The notes: generated by a model from the letters alone, not told the origin. 64,000 nt of DNA from Leptotrichia trevisanii DSM 22070 (GCF_000482505.1 NZ_AXVL01000010.1:1-64000); one strand, 5' to 3'. Numbered from the stretch's first letter, positions 8,145-17,120 are shown. Program-made: numbers and translations.

Positions 8145-10204
8145 ATGAGTTCCTTTCTGAAGTATTCTTCCAATTCTTCATATTCAGTTATTTTTGAGAT
8201 TTTTTCAATAAATTTATATTTTGTAATTAATTCAAATAAGTCATTTAAAATGCCTAGATGCTCTGTCTTGTTGGCAGTTGCAAAACTTAAAAATATGTTT
8301 GCGCCTTTTCCATTTGGAAATAGAACTTTTTCTTTTACAACTAATAATGAAATCCCCGTTTTTAATACATTTTCTGAAATTGGTGCGTGCGGAATTGCAA
8401 TCCCTTCTTCAATAATGATATAAGCGCCGTGCTTTTCAATCATTTTTATCATTTCGCTTATATAGTCATGTCGTATAATTTCATTTTCTTCAAGTATATT
8501 TCCTGCCTTAGTTATCGCTTCTCTCCAATCTTTAACTTTATTTATAAACTGAAAATTGTTTTTGTTAAGCATTTTTTTTAAAATAATTCCAACTTCTAAT
8601 AAATCGTCGATAACTTTATTTCCAAGTTCATTTTTCAAATCATTAATAAGTTTATTTTTATCTATTATAGTTGTATTATTTTTTATTATCTCCATCAGCT
8701 GTTTTAGTGAAATTTTTGTTATATTTTTTCGTATTCCGTATTTTGATAAAAGAATAAAATCTTCCTCTTTAAGCAATGGATTTATTTTTACAACAGGAAT
8801 ATCGTAACTTTCTTCCAAGTCAATAGTAGACAAAATTAAATCAATATTCGCATAATTAGGCATTGAAGTTTTTATCAAGTAGTATGGCAAAACATCCACA
8901 ATATCCAAGTCATAATTTTCCTTGAGGCTCTGCTCAAGCACCTTTGAACTGCCATAACCCAGTCCACAAATTAAAATTACTTTTTTAGTTTTTTCAGAAG
9001 TGTTTCTTTCAATGGAAGCCTTTATATGAAAGCCCATAAGAGCAATTTCATCTTCTGGAAACTTTACTTCAAAAAGTCCTTCAATTTCCTTTATAGCTTT
9101 ATTTACTACATCCAAAATAGGATCTTTTTCTAAAATTAATTCCTGAAAAACCGAATTTGTAATTTGAATATTATTTTTTATTCTATACATAGCAGGCTTT
9201 ATATGGTACAAAAGTCCGTTATATAGTATTTCATCACGTGTCAAGTCAGTTTTTACAATTTTGCTCACTTTGGAAATCATTTTTTTTATAATCAGTTCCT
9301 CGTTTATCCAGTCTTCAAACGAATTATTTTTTAAGCTATTTATATTTATCCCCATTATTAAATCTGTTATTTCAATCAATATCTCAGTCTTTATTTCATT
9401 TTTATTCAAAATATTTTTTAAAATTTTTTCAATTTTTTTGTATTCTTCCGTATTAATTAAAAATTTCTTTGCAGTCAAATCATTGCTGTTTTCATAAATT
9501 TTCTCAAAATTTAATAAAATTAACACATAAGAAAATATTTTATTATAGCTTTCCTCATTTATATTTAAAAACATCACTTTTTCAATTTCTACAATAAATT
9601 TTTTTGTATTTTCAATATTTTTTTGTTTGATATATTTGAAAAAATAACGATAAACCTGTGCCTTTATTACTTTTGAAGAATTTTTATCATTAAGGGAGTC
9701 AAATATTTTCTCCAAAAGTTCAATTTTTTTTATGAGAATGTCTCGAAAATTACCATTAAGGCGATAACCATTAGCATTTTTATAAACTAGCTCAATTCCC
9801 TGCATTTTAAATTCTTCTGACATTAATTTCAAATCTTTTTTTATTGTTGTTCTGGAAATTTCAAGCTCTTCACATATCTTTGTAATATTAAGTCCTTTTC
9901 CATCAAAAAATAATACTAACTTCAAAATATTTATTCTATCTTCTACAGATAACTTATGAATTTTTTCCAAAATCTCAAATAGATTTTTAAAATCCTGATT
10001 AGTATCAAGATAAATACTATTTTTAGCCTTTTTAGTAATTTTATAGTCAAGTAACCGTAAAATGCTGTCGATATTATTAATATAATATCTGGCTGCCCTG
10101 TCTGAAACTCCATATTTCTCAGATATTGACTTAAAATTATATTTTTTCCCTTTAATAAGGTTATTTAATATTTCAGTTTCCCTATAATTTAACATATTAT
10201 TCAC
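8138..10204 (-). CDS. PRD-containing transcriptional regulator with EIIB- and EIIA-like domains
   Basis: 688 residues, the full architecture of BglG/MtlR/LicR-type activators. An N-terminal HTH_11-like helix-turn-helix lies at about 1-60 and a second HTH (GLNITKICEELEISRTTIKKDL) at about 95-130. Two PRD domains follow at about 190-400, then an EIIB-like domain (ILICGLGYGSSKVLEQ, about 410-490) and an EIIA-like domain with AIPHAPIS (about 540-688). Such proteins sense PTS flux by phosphorylation of their PRD histidines and switch on the adjacent PTS operon. It is first in the operon, so it is probably autoregulated. No clear -35/-10 pair was found upstream. Confidence 0.88.
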   Translation of the reverse strand: MNNMLNYRETEILNNLIKGKKYNFKSISEKYGVSDRAARYYINNIDSILRLLDYKITKKAKNSIYLDTNQDFKNLFEILEKIHKLSVEDRINILKLVLFFDGKGLNITKICEELEISRTTIKKDLKLMSEEFKMQGIELVYKNANGYRLNGNFRDILIKKIELLEKIFDSLNDKNSSKVIKAQVYRYFFKYIKQKNIENTKKFIVEIEKVMFLNINEESYNKIFSYVLILLNFEKIYENSNDLTAKKFLINTEEYKKIEKILKNILNKNEIKTEILIEITDLIMGININSLKNNSFEDWINEELIIKKMISKVSKIVKTDLTRDEILYNGLLYHIKPAMYRIKNNIQITNSVFQELILEKDPILDVVNKAIKEIEGLFEVKFPEDEIALMGFHIKASIERNTSEKTKKVILICGLGYGSSKVLEQSLKENYDLDIVDVLPYYLIKTSMPNYANIDLILSTIDLEESYDIPVVKINPLLKEEDFILLSKYGIRKNITKISLKQLMEIIKNNTTIIDKNKLINDLKNELGNKVIDDLLEVGIILKKMLNKNNFQFINKVKDWREAITKAGNILEENEIIRHDYISEMIKMIEKHGAYIIIEEGIAIPHAPISENVLKTGISLLVVKEKVLFPNGKGANIFLSFATANKTEHLGILNDLFELITKYKFIEKISKITEYEELEEYFRKELIC

Positions 10205-10367
10205 CTTTCTATAATAAGGATACCTCGAAAATTTGAATAATCAATCTAAATTACATTTCAAAGATATTTGAAAAAATGTTACCATCTGCAATTTTGTTTA
10301 TAATTTTATTATTTTCTTATTTTTTTTAAGCTTATTAAAAATTACGGAAAAAACATTACTTTAAAAA

Positions 10368-10396
10368 TTGACGTTATAACAAAAATGTGGTATAAT
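10368..10396 (+). promoter_or_regulatory. Sigma70-type promoter for the small secreted protein gene
   Basis: TTGACG at 10368-10373 and TATAAT at 10391-10396 with a 17-base spacer. The predicted transcript has a leader of about 100 bases before the start at 10503. Confidence 0.75.
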
Positions 10397-10502
10397 AATA
10401 TTGTGTTAAAAGGATATTTTGGATTTGAACATTACTTTAATCAAATAGGTAAAATGTCAAGAATTATATTTTCAGTGAAAATAAATGGAAGGAATGATAA
10501 AT

Positions 10503-10838
10503 ATGAAAAAAATATTAGTGTTAGCCATAATGGCTATAGGAATTAGTACAAATGTATTTGCTTGTTCTGGTAATAGTATGATTGAGGATATAATGGCTGA
10601 TCGAATTATTCGTTCAAAAGAACTGGAAGACATAACAAAAAAAGAAATGAAACTTATTAAAAAATGTCGCCTGGAGGATTCGTTAGCATATAAAATTGCC
10701 AGTTCAAAAACTCCAGAAGAAATAACAGAAAAAGAGATGAAACTTATTAAGAAACATGGATATGAATTTTTGCTATCAGATGAATTTAGAAAACAAATAA
10801 AAAAAGAGATGAATAAAAATCTTGAAAAAAAGAAATGA
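10503..10838 (+). CDS. Small secreted protein with an internal tandem repeat
   Basis: 111 residues from ATG 10503, chosen because GGAAGGA at 10488-10494 lies just upstream; an earlier in-frame ATG at 10485 overlaps this site. Residues 1-20 form a signal peptide ending near VFAC, which could also be read as a lipobox-like cysteine. The mature part is charged and contains two copies of a roughly 30-residue unit built around DITKKEMKLIKK and EITEKEMKLIKK. I do not recognise a family. It has its own strong promoter and stands alone. Likely periplasmic or outer-surface; function unknown. Confidence 0.65.
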   Translation: MKKILVLAIMAIGISTNVFACSGNSMIEDIMADRIIRSKELEDITKKEMKLIKKCRLEDSLAYKIASSKTPEEITEKEMKLIKKHGYEFLLSDEFRKQIKKEMNKNLEKKK

Positions 10839-10932
10839 GTAGATTTTTATAAGGATTAAAAGTAAAAAGGGTATTTTTTATGAATAAAATCTTTTAAATT
10901 TCTTCAAATGAAAAAATATCAAGGAAATTCAC

Positions 10933-10961
10933 TTGACAAGTAAAAGGAAATGATATATAAT
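10933..10961 (+). promoter_or_regulatory. Promoter of the rplM-rpsI operon
   Basis: Perfect TTGACA at 10933-10938 and TATAAT at 10956-10961, 17 bases apart. The leader before rplM includes a small hairpin (TATTCT/AGAATA, about 10993-11013) that might take part in ribosomal-protein feedback, but that is only a guess. Confidence 0.85.
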
Positions 10962-11033
10962 TAACTAATATGAGCCTTTCCCACAAAGGACCGTTATTCT
11001 ATAAAATAGAGAATAAAAACAGGAGGAAACAAA

Positions 11034-11468
11034 GTGAGTAAATACACTGTAATGCAAAAAAAAGAAGAAGTTGTAAGAAACTGGTATGAGATAGACGCAG
11101 AAGGAAAAGTGCTTGGAAAACTAGCTACTGAAATCGCAGTTAGATTAATGGGTAAACATAAGCCAAGCTACACACCGCACGTTGACGGAGGAGATTTTGT
11201 TATCGTATTAAACGCTGATAAAATTGCTGTAACGGGGAATAAATTATTAGACAAGAAATATTACAGACATAGTGGATATCCAGGTGGATTGAAAGTAAGA
11301 AATTTAGAAGAAATGTTACAAAAACAACCTACTGAAGTAATCAGAAAAGCTGTAGAAAGAATGTTGCCTAAAAACAAATTAGGAAGCCAAATGATTAACA
11401 GATTGAGATTATTCACAGGAACAGAACATACGCATACAGCGCAAAAACCAGAAAGAATAGAGTTATAG
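11034..11468 (+). CDS. rplM: 50S ribosomal protein L13
   Basis: 144 residues, standard length for bacterial L13, with NWYEIDAEGKVLGKLATEIA at the N-terminus and the MINRLRLFTGTEHTHTAQKPE tail. It binds 23S rRNA early in large-subunit assembly. It starts at GTG 11034 behind AGGAGG, and is followed 13 bases later by rpsI, the conserved bacterial pairing. Confidence 0.97.
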   Translation: MSKYTVMQKKEEVVRNWYEIDAEGKVLGKLATEIAVRLMGKHKPSYTPHVDGGDFVIVLNADKIAVTGNKLLDKKYYRHSGYPGGLKVRNLEEMLQKQPTEVIRKAVERMLPKNKLGSQMINRLRLFTGTEHTHTAQKPERIEL

Positions 11469-11481
11469 GAGGTAAATTTTC

Positions 11482-11880
11482 GTGGCAGAAAAAATTCAAT
11501 ATTTAGGAACTGGAAGAAGAAAAACTTCAGTAGCAAGAGTAAGATTAGTACCAGGTGAAACTGGAGTAACAATAAATGGAAAAGATATGAGAGAATATTT
11601 TGGTGGAAGAGAAATTTTGGCCAAAATAGTAGAACAACCATTAGAATTAACAGAAACTTTGAACAAATACGGAGTAAAAGTTAATGTAATCGGTGGAGGA
11701 AACACAGGGCAAGCAGGAGCAATCAGACATGGTGTTTCAAGAGCTTTATTAGTAGCTGACGCTGAATTAAGAGGAGCTTTAAAAGAAGCAGGATTCTTAA
11801 CAAGAGATTCAAGAATGGTTGAAAGAAAGAAATACGGGAAAAAGAAAGCAAGAAGAAGCCCACAATTCTCAAAAAGATAA
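11482..11880 (+). CDS. rpsI: 30S ribosomal protein S9
   Basis: 132 residues with the family's [15 protein letters not shown]-terminus and the basic C-terminal tail ending SPQFSKR that reaches the P-site tRNA. It starts at GTG 11482 after ATAGGAGGT. Co-transcribed with rplM. Confidence 0.97.
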   Translation: MAEKIQYLGTGRRKTSVARVRLVPGETGVTINGKDMREYFGGREILAKIVEQPLELTETLNKYGVKVNVIGGGNTGQAGAIRHGVSRALLVADAELRGALKEAGFLTRDSRMVERKKYGKKKARRSPQFSKR

Positions 11881-11897
11881 TTGTATTATTTTATATG

Positions 11898-11928
11898 CCC
11901 TTGGAAACACTGGTTTTCAGGGGTTTTT
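11898..11928 (+). terminator. Rho-independent terminator after rpsI
   Basis: An 11-bp stem (11898-11908 with 11913-11923, including G-U pairs) around a 4-base loop, followed by TTTTT. Confidence 0.85.
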
Positions 11929-12002
11929 ATTTTGGAAAAAGTATGGAAAAGTATAGAAATGTATGGCTACAATATACAAGCAATATACAAAATTCTATAT
12001 CT

Positions 12003-12090
12003 TTTACAATAAAACTAAATTTAAAAGTTTACTCAAACCCATTAGTATTTAATTAACAGTTTAATATTAAAGGAGTTTGAGTTTACTTTA
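12003..12090. repeat. Degenerate intergenic repeat (copy A)
   Basis: Contains AAACTAAATTTAAAAGTTT and CTCAAACCC, and closes with GTTTGAGT, forming an ACTCAAAC/GTTTGAGT inverted repeat. It shares this pattern with sites near 20976-21062, 17215-17260, 23525-23560 and 25078-25135. Confidence 0.45.
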
Positions 12091-12143
12091 TAGTAATCCT
12101 TTTTTCTATTATTTTAATATATAATAATTATATTTTTAATATT

Positions 12144-12639
12144 TTAATGAAATAAATCAATATTTTCAAAAGGATGTCTTATTTTTTTCTTTAGTTCACT
12201 TTTACGTACATATCCATATGTGAAGTCAGGATATGTATTACGGTAATATACAAAAACCCATTCTCCAAAATCCTGTATTTCTCCTACAATATCATTTTGT
12301 CCAATTTTTTTTATAATTTTAGATTTTTCACTAGGTTTTTCCATAGTATTTGCAGAATTATTTGGAGATTTCACAGTGTATCCGACAGTAAAATGCCCAT
12401 CCAATTTTGTATAATATTTTTCTTCCAAAGGCTGCTGGATTATCTGGAATAAAATACATTTTTATCAATCCAAGATAATCACAGTCATGGGAATCTTTCC
12501 ATTCAATTTTTAATGTTCCTGTTGTTTCAAAAATATTATTCTCATTTCCGCTTGAAATTATGGTTACTTTAGAAGCATTTGAAATAGAGCAAGTTGTAAA
12601 TAGAATAATAAACATTATTTTTGTCTTTAGAATATTCAT
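12144..12639 (-). pseudogene. Frameshifted SH3-domain secreted protein
   Basis: Two overlapping minus-strand frames together resemble the intact protein at 25181-26005. The first frame (from ATG 12639) has a hydrophobic signal and FETTGTLKIEWKDS...MYFIPDN, matching LKGTFKINWDKS...MLFYPDN of the paralog. After codons around 12425 the reading moves to another frame giving EKYYTKLDGHFTVGYTV and an SH3-like C-terminus ending FTYGYVRKSELKKK, matching RGFVHKSQLRK. About 110 residues of the paralog's middle are missing. A deletion plus a shift of reading frame near 12420-12435 best explains this; a sequencing error could explain the shift but not the missing middle. Confidence 0.6.
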
Positions 12640-12781
12640 AGTTGATCTCGTTAAAAGTCTTAGCATCTGCTCCTTTGATTATTTTGTCTTCAAAATAGAC
12701 TTTATTATTTTTTATTGAATAATCGGAAAATAACTGTATTCCTGCTAAAATCATAACTACAAATAATAACATTTTTTTCAT
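12569..12781 (-). pseudogene. Truncated DKNYY-type secreted protein
   Basis: 70 residues: a signal peptide (MKKMLLFVVMILAGIQLFS) then DYSIKNNKVYFEDKIIKGADAKTFNEI and a DKNNVYY motif typical of DKNYY-family proteins, which carry many such repeats. It stops soon after, running out of frame into the signal-peptide codons of the SH3 remnant. The overlap of the two genes in different frames across AAAGACAAAAATAATG suggests a deletion joined them there. Confidence 0.55.
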
Positions 12782-13001
12782 ATTAAACTACCTTCTTTCT
12801 TCATTTATTTCTACAAATTTTCAACTTTTAATTCAACTTAATCTTTATTATAAATTACACCTTATATTTTATAAAAGTCTCGATTTTTCTTGGTTAAGAA
12901 ATCAATTTTTTTATGCAGGAAATATAAGAAAAAGAAATATGTTTTGAAAATTTAAAAAAATGGGGTATAATTAATTTAAATAGATAACTTTAGGAGGACA
13001 G

Positions 13002-13637
13002 ATGAAAAAAATAAAATTGTTATTTCTAGTTGTAATTTCAATGATAATTTTTACAGCTTGTGGAAATAAATATAGTGTTGAGAATTTGAAAAAAAATGAC
13101 AAACTGTTGAAGGAAGCAGTTTTAAAATGTAAGGAAAAACGTGATGAAAAGATTTGTAAAAATGTTGAGCAGGCACAGAATGAGTTGGCATTAGAGGCTT
13201 GGAATAAGGTAAAATCTGAAATTAAAGCAAGACTTGATAAGGTTTCAAAAGCAATGGAAGCTGGAGATTTTATGGCGGGTATGAATGAAGTCCCAGAAAA
13301 ATATTTGAAGTATCAGGCTGATAAGGCTTCAATATCAGTGGAACAATTAAAGGAAATGTCAAAAAAGCTGTTTAATAATTTGACAAAAGGAATGAAAGTT
13401 ACGAAAAATAGCTATGATATTGAAAATGCAAAAGTTGGGAGAACTGAAACGGGAAGAAATTACGCTATTATTCCTACGACAGTTGCGATGGAAGTCAATG
13501 GACAGGTAGTAGAAACGAAAGGTAAATCAATGGCATTTGAAGATGAAAATAAATGGTACATTATTAATTTTGATAAAGATTTTATATTTTTTATCAAAGG
13601 CGTGTATCCCGATTTAGCAGAAGTAAAAGTAGATTAG
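13002..13637 (+). CDS. Putative lipoprotein of unknown function
   Basis: 211 residues. The N-terminus is a lipoprotein signal with lipobox FTAC, the cysteine near residue 20. The mature domain is helical and lysine-rich at first, then a beta-rich part with GRNYAIIPTTVAMEVNGQVVETKG, which resembles small nuclear transport factor-like lipoproteins but is not a secure match. A -10 TATAAT at 12966-12971 with TTGAAA 16 bases upstream and AGGAGG at 12992-12997 serve it. It lies upstream of the TPP riboswitch but belongs to a separate unit. Confidence 0.65.
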   Translation: MKKIKLLFLVVISMIIFTACGNKYSVENLKKNDKLLKEAVLKCKEKRDEKICKNVEQAQNELALEAWNKVKSEIKARLDKVSKAMEAGDFMAGMNEVPEKYLKYQADKASISVEQLKEMSKKLFNNLTKGMKVTKNSYDIENAKVGRTETGRNYAIIPTTVAMEVNGQVVETKGKSMAFEDENKWYIINFDKDFIFFIKGVYPDLAEVKVD

Positions 13638-13664
13638 TTAAAAATTTTAGACAATTTAATAAAA

Positions 13665-13739
13665 AAATACTGGGGAGCAATTTTGCTGAGAATTAAACCC
13701 ATATAACCTGTACAGATAATGCTGTCGGAGGGAGTATTT
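13665..13739 (+). ncRNA. TPP riboswitch (THI element)
   Basis: The region holds the conserved blocks in order: CTGGGGAGC, GCTGAGA, ACCC, AACCTG, GATAATGC and CGGAGGGA. The P1 helix pairs AAATACT (13665-13671) with AGTATTT (13733-13739). This aptamer binds thiamine pyrophosphate and here lies upstream of thiamine-transport genes. Confidence 0.93.
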
Positions 13740-13816
13740 TATATAAAATAAGAAATAATTTTAAAGTTGTTTTGCATACCTTTTCAAATTATTTTAGAAA
13801 ATTTATAAAAATATAG

Positions 13817-13844
13817 AATCTCCTTGTGATAAGGGGATTTTTTT
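13817..13844 (+). terminator. Intrinsic terminator of the TPP riboswitch
   Basis: A 9-bp stem, AATCTCCTT with AAGGGGATT, around GTGAT, followed by a run of T. It lies between the aptamer and the first gene, so TPP probably causes premature termination. The alternative antiterminator pairing was not worked out. Confidence 0.85.
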
Positions 13845-13897
13845 ATACAAAGAAATTTTAAATAAAAAAACAGTTTTAAGGAAAGGGATGATGGATT

Positions 13898-14209
13898 ATG
13901 GAAAAAAAAGAAATTAATGCGAGTATTGCAATTCAGGTATTGCCAAATGTTGTCGGAAATGAGGAAATTGTAAGAGTTGTTGATGAAGTTATTGAATTTA
14001 TTAAAAGCAAAGGGTTAAAAATGAATGTTGCTCCATTTGAAACGACGATAGAAGGGAATTTTGACGAACTTATGGAAATTGTGAAGGAATGTCAAGTTGT
14101 GGCTGTGAAGGCAGGAGCTGATGGTGTAATGTCGTATGTAAAAATAAATTATAAACCGAAGGGAGACATTTTAAAGATTGATGAAAAAATTTCAAAATAT
14201 AACAGATAA
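13898..14209 (+). CDS. Thiamine-binding protein, MTH1187/YkoF-like
   Basis: 103 residues of the thiamine-binding ferredoxin-like family (formerly UPF0045, MTH1187). Typical segments are SIAIQVLPN at the start and ETTIEGNFDELMEIVKECQ in the middle. Related YkoF proteins bind thiamine or its hydroxymethylpyrimidine moiety in the cytoplasm. It is the first gene under TPP riboswitch control, ahead of the ABC transporter, and its end overlaps the permease start. Confidence 0.85.
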   Translation: MEKKEINASIAIQVLPNVVGNEEIVRVVDEVIEFIKSKGLKMNVAPFETTIEGNFDELMEIVKECQVVAVKAGADGVMSYVKINYKPKGDILKIDEKISKYNR

Positions 14210-14936
14210 AATTGCACCAAGTATTATTATTGCTGTATTATTGATGATTTGGCAAATTTTGTCAATGGTGAACATTATACCAAAATTTATGTTGCCATCG
14301 CCATTTGAAGTTGTAAAAGCGTTTGTTTATGATTTTCCACTGCTTATGGAGCATACAAAAATTACTTTGCTTGAAGCATTTTTGGGACTTGGCCTGGGAA
14401 TAATTCTTGGATTTGCCGTGGCGGTTATTATGGACAGGTTTGAATATGCATATAAAATGATTTATCCTGTTTTGATAATTAGTCAAACAATACCTACAGT
14501 TGCGATTGCACCGCTTTTGGTACTTTGGCTGGGATATGGAATATTGCCAAAGATTACGCTTATTGTTATGACTTCGTTTTTTCCGATAACTATTGGGCTT
14601 CTGGATGGATTTCGTTCGGCTGACAAGGATATGTTGAATTTATTAAAAACGATGGGAGCAACGCCACTTCAGAACTTTATTCATGTCAAATTGCCAGGCT
14701 CATTAGGATATTTTTTCGCAGGGCTTAGAATTTCTGTTTCATATTCTATTATTGGAGCAGTTGTGGCTGAATGGCTCGGTGGATTTAGCGGACTTGGAGT
14801 TTATATGACAAGAGTCAGAAAATCGTATTCATTTGATAAGATGTTTGCAGTAATTTTTCTTATTTCTGCAATAAGTCTGCTACTTATGTATCTTGTAAAA
14901 AAAATACAGAAATGGTGCATGGTTTGGGAAAAGTAA
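14181..14936 (+). CDS. ABC transporter permease, thiamine-precursor uptake (ThiX-like)
   Basis: 251 residues, six hydrophobic helices of the BPD_transp_1 (SsuC/TauC/ThiX) type. The cytoplasmic coupling loop is visible as LLKTMGATPLQNFIHVKLPGS. The ATG at 14181 overlaps the end of the preceding gene by 29 bases; the ORF could also begin at TTG 14178. Together with the binding protein and ATPase that follow it makes an importer, probably for hydroxymethylpyrimidine or a related thiamine precursor, inferred from the riboswitch. Confidence 0.88.
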   Translation: MKKFQNITDKIAPSIIIAVLLMIWQILSMVNIIPKFMLPSPFEVVKAFVYDFPLLMEHTKITLLEAFLGLGLGIILGFAVAVIMDRFEYAYKMIYPVLIISQTIPTVAIAPLLVLWLGYGILPKITLIVMTSFFPITIGLLDGFRSADKDMLNLLKTMGATPLQNFIHVKLPGSLGYFFAGLRISVSYSIIGAVVAEWLGGFSGLGVYMTRVRKSYSFDKMFAVIFLISAISLLLMYLVKKIQKWCMVWEK

Positions 14937-14985
14937 ATTTTTAAATAAAAAAATTCAAAATAAAAAGTGAAAAGAGGTATAAAAA

Positions 14986-15960
14986 ATGAAAAAAATTTCA
15001 AAAATCTTAATTTTATGTTTAATCTTGGTTTTGGCTGTTTCGTGTGGAAAATCTAAAAATAATCAGAAAATAAAAATTGTACTGGACTGGGTGCCAAATA
15101 CTAATCATACAGGACTTTATGTGGCAAAAGACTTGGGATATTTCAAGGAGGAAGGACTGGATGTGGAAATTGTGCAGCCACCTGAAGGGAGTACAACGGC
15201 ACTTATTGGAGCTGGAGGAGCAGAATTTGGAATAAGTTTTCAGGATACATTGGCAAAATCGTTTGCAAAGGAGAATCCTGTACCAGTAACGGCTGTTGCG
15301 GCAATTCTTCAACATAATACATCTGGAATTATTTCATTGAAGGAAAAAGGCATTGATTCGCCAAAAAAACTGGAAGGTAAAAAATATGCCACTTGGGAAG
15401 ATAATATTGAGCAGGCTATTTTGAAAAAATTAGTAACAGATGATAAAGGTGATTTTTCTAAAGTAAAATTGATCCCTTATACTATAACAGATGTTGTAAC
15501 TGGCTTAAAGACTGATGTTGATGCTGTCTGGGTTTATTATGCATGGGATGGAATTGCTACAGAAAGGGCAGGACTTCAGACAAATTTTCTAAAAATTCGT
15601 GACTATGGAGAGGAACTTGACTATTACAGCCCTGTAATTATCGCAAATAATGACTTTCTGAAAAAAAATCCTGAAATTGCAAAAAAAGTTTTGAAGGCAA
15701 TAAAAAAAGGGTATGAATACGCAATGAAAAATCCAGAGGAATCAGCAAAAATTTTGGTAAAAAATTCTCCAGAACTAGACATAGACTTGGTAACAGCAAG
15801 CCAAAAATGGATTTCTAAAGAATATCAGTCTGATGCAAAGGAATGGGGAATAATTAATGCAAGCCGCTGGAACAGATTTTATGAATGGCTTTACAAAAAT
15901 AAGGCTGTAGAGCGTGAAATACCAAAGAATTTTGGATATAGTAATGAGTATCTGAAATAG
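14986..15960 (+). CDS. ABC transporter substrate-binding lipoprotein, NMT1/THI5 family (ThiY-like)
   Basis: 324 residues. A lipoprotein signal ends at LAVSC with the lipidated cysteine near residue 20. The mature protein has the NMT1/THI5-like sequence VLDWVPNTNHTGLYVAKDLGYF, the classic start of pyrimidine-binding ThiY proteins, followed by PPEGSTTALIGAGGAEFGIS. It captures the precursor outside the membrane. Located between permease and ATPase genes in the riboswitch operon. Confidence 0.9.
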   Translation: MKKISKILILCLILVLAVSCGKSKNNQKIKIVLDWVPNTNHTGLYVAKDLGYFKEEGLDVEIVQPPEGSTTALIGAGGAEFGISFQDTLAKSFAKENPVPVTAVAAILQHNTSGIISLKEKGIDSPKKLEGKKYATWEDNIEQAILKKLVTDDKGDFSKVKLIPYTITDVVTGLKTDVDAVWVYYAWDGIATERAGLQTNFLKIRDYGEELDYYSPVIIANNDFLKKNPEIAKKVLKAIKKGYEYAMKNPEESAKILVKNSPELDIDLVTASQKWISKEYQSDAKEWGIINASRWNRFYEWLYKNKAVEREIPKNFGYSNEYLK

Positions 15961-15987
15961 AAAATTTATTAAAAGGAGAAATATTAA

Positions 15988-16746
15988 GTGAAGAAAAACA
16001 AAAAGCTTGAAATAAAAGATATTTCCATTTCTTTTGAAAATAAAAAAGTTTTGGAAAATGTTTCGATTGATTTGTATGAAAATGAGCTGGTTTGTATTCT
16101 AGGAGTGAGTGGTGCCGGGAAAACAACGTTGTTTAACATTATTGCAGGACTTTTAAGGCCTGATGGCGGGAATGTGAAAATGAACGGAGAAGATATAACT
16201 GGAAAATCTGGAAAAATAAGTTACATGCTGCAAAAGGACTTGCTTTTACCTCATAAAAAAATTATTGACAATGTAGCACTTCCGCTTGTAATAAGAGGTG
16301 AAAATAAAAATAAGGCACGGGAAATTGCAAAGCCGTATTTTAAAGATTTTGGATTGGAAGGTACAGAAAATTTGTATCCAAGTAAACTATCAGGTGGAAT
16401 GAAACAAAGGGCGGCATTGCTTAGAACATATTTATTTTCCAGCGAAGTTGCTCTTCTTGACGAGCCTTTCAGTGCATTGGATGCCATTACAAAGCATAAA
16501 ATTCATAGCTGGTATCTGAACATAATGAACAAAATTAAGATGTCAACTTTGTTTATTACTCATGATATTGATGAGGCGATACTACTTTCTGACAGAATTT
16601 ATATTTTGGCAGGAAGTCCAGGTAAAATTGCTGCACAAATAAATGTTGACTTGAAAAATAGTCAAGACAAGAGTTATAATAATGAAGAAGTTATAATGTC
16701 TGAAAAATTTATTCAATATAAACGTGAAATATTGAAATATTTGTAA
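15988..16746 (+). CDS. ABC transporter ATP-binding protein (ThiZ-like)
   Basis: 252 residues with Walker A GVSGAGKTT near residues 39-47, ABC signature LSGGMKQR, Walker B VALLDEPFSALD and the switch histidine in FITHDIDEA. It powers the preceding permease. It starts at GTG 15988 behind AAAGGAG. Last gene of the thiamine operon. Confidence 0.9.
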   Translation: MKKNKKLEIKDISISFENKKVLENVSIDLYENELVCILGVSGAGKTTLFNIIAGLLRPDGGNVKMNGEDITGKSGKISYMLQKDLLLPHKKIIDNVALPLVIRGENKNKAREIAKPYFKDFGLEGTENLYPSKLSGGMKQRAALLRTYLFSSEVALLDEPFSALDAITKHKIHSWYLNIMNKIKMSTLFITHDIDEAILLSDRIYILAGSPGKIAAQINVDLKNSQDKSYNNEEVIMSEKFIQYKREILKYL

Positions 16747-16817
16747 ACTTTTTAAATTTGATTTTGAAATGATTTTACTATATAATAAAATAAAATATTG
16801 AAAGGAAGTTTGAAAAA

Positions 16818-17087
16818 ATGGAAATAAGACATGTAGTAAATGAAGGATTTTTTATATTTGGAGAAAATGGAGATGAACTTGCAAAATTGACTTATAGAAA
16901 AGAAGAGGAAAGGCTATACTTTGAATCGACAGTTGTATCGCCTGAGTTAAGAGGACAAGGGATTGCTGGGAAATTATTTGAAGCTGGTGTGAAGTATGCG
17001 AGGAAAAATGGGTATAAAATTGTTCCGATTTGTAGTTACATTGTGAAAAAGTTTGAAAGTGGGGAATATAATGATTTAAAAGCATAA
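16818..17087 (+). CDS. Small GNAT-family N-acetyltransferase (YjdJ type)
   Basis: 89 residues, the short GNAT form. The acetyl-CoA loop appears as VVSPELRGQGIAGKLFEAGVKYARKNG, followed by the PICSYIVKKFE motif common in this group. Acceptor unknown. It has its own upstream -10-like TATAAT at 16780-16785. Confidence 0.85.
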   Translation: MEIRHVVNEGFFIFGENGDELAKLTYRKEEERLYFESTVVSPELRGQGIAGKLFEAGVKYARKNGYKIVPICSYIVKKFESGEYNDLKA

Positions 17088-17120
17088 AGTAGCGACTAAT
17101 TTATCGAAAATATAAAAAAA

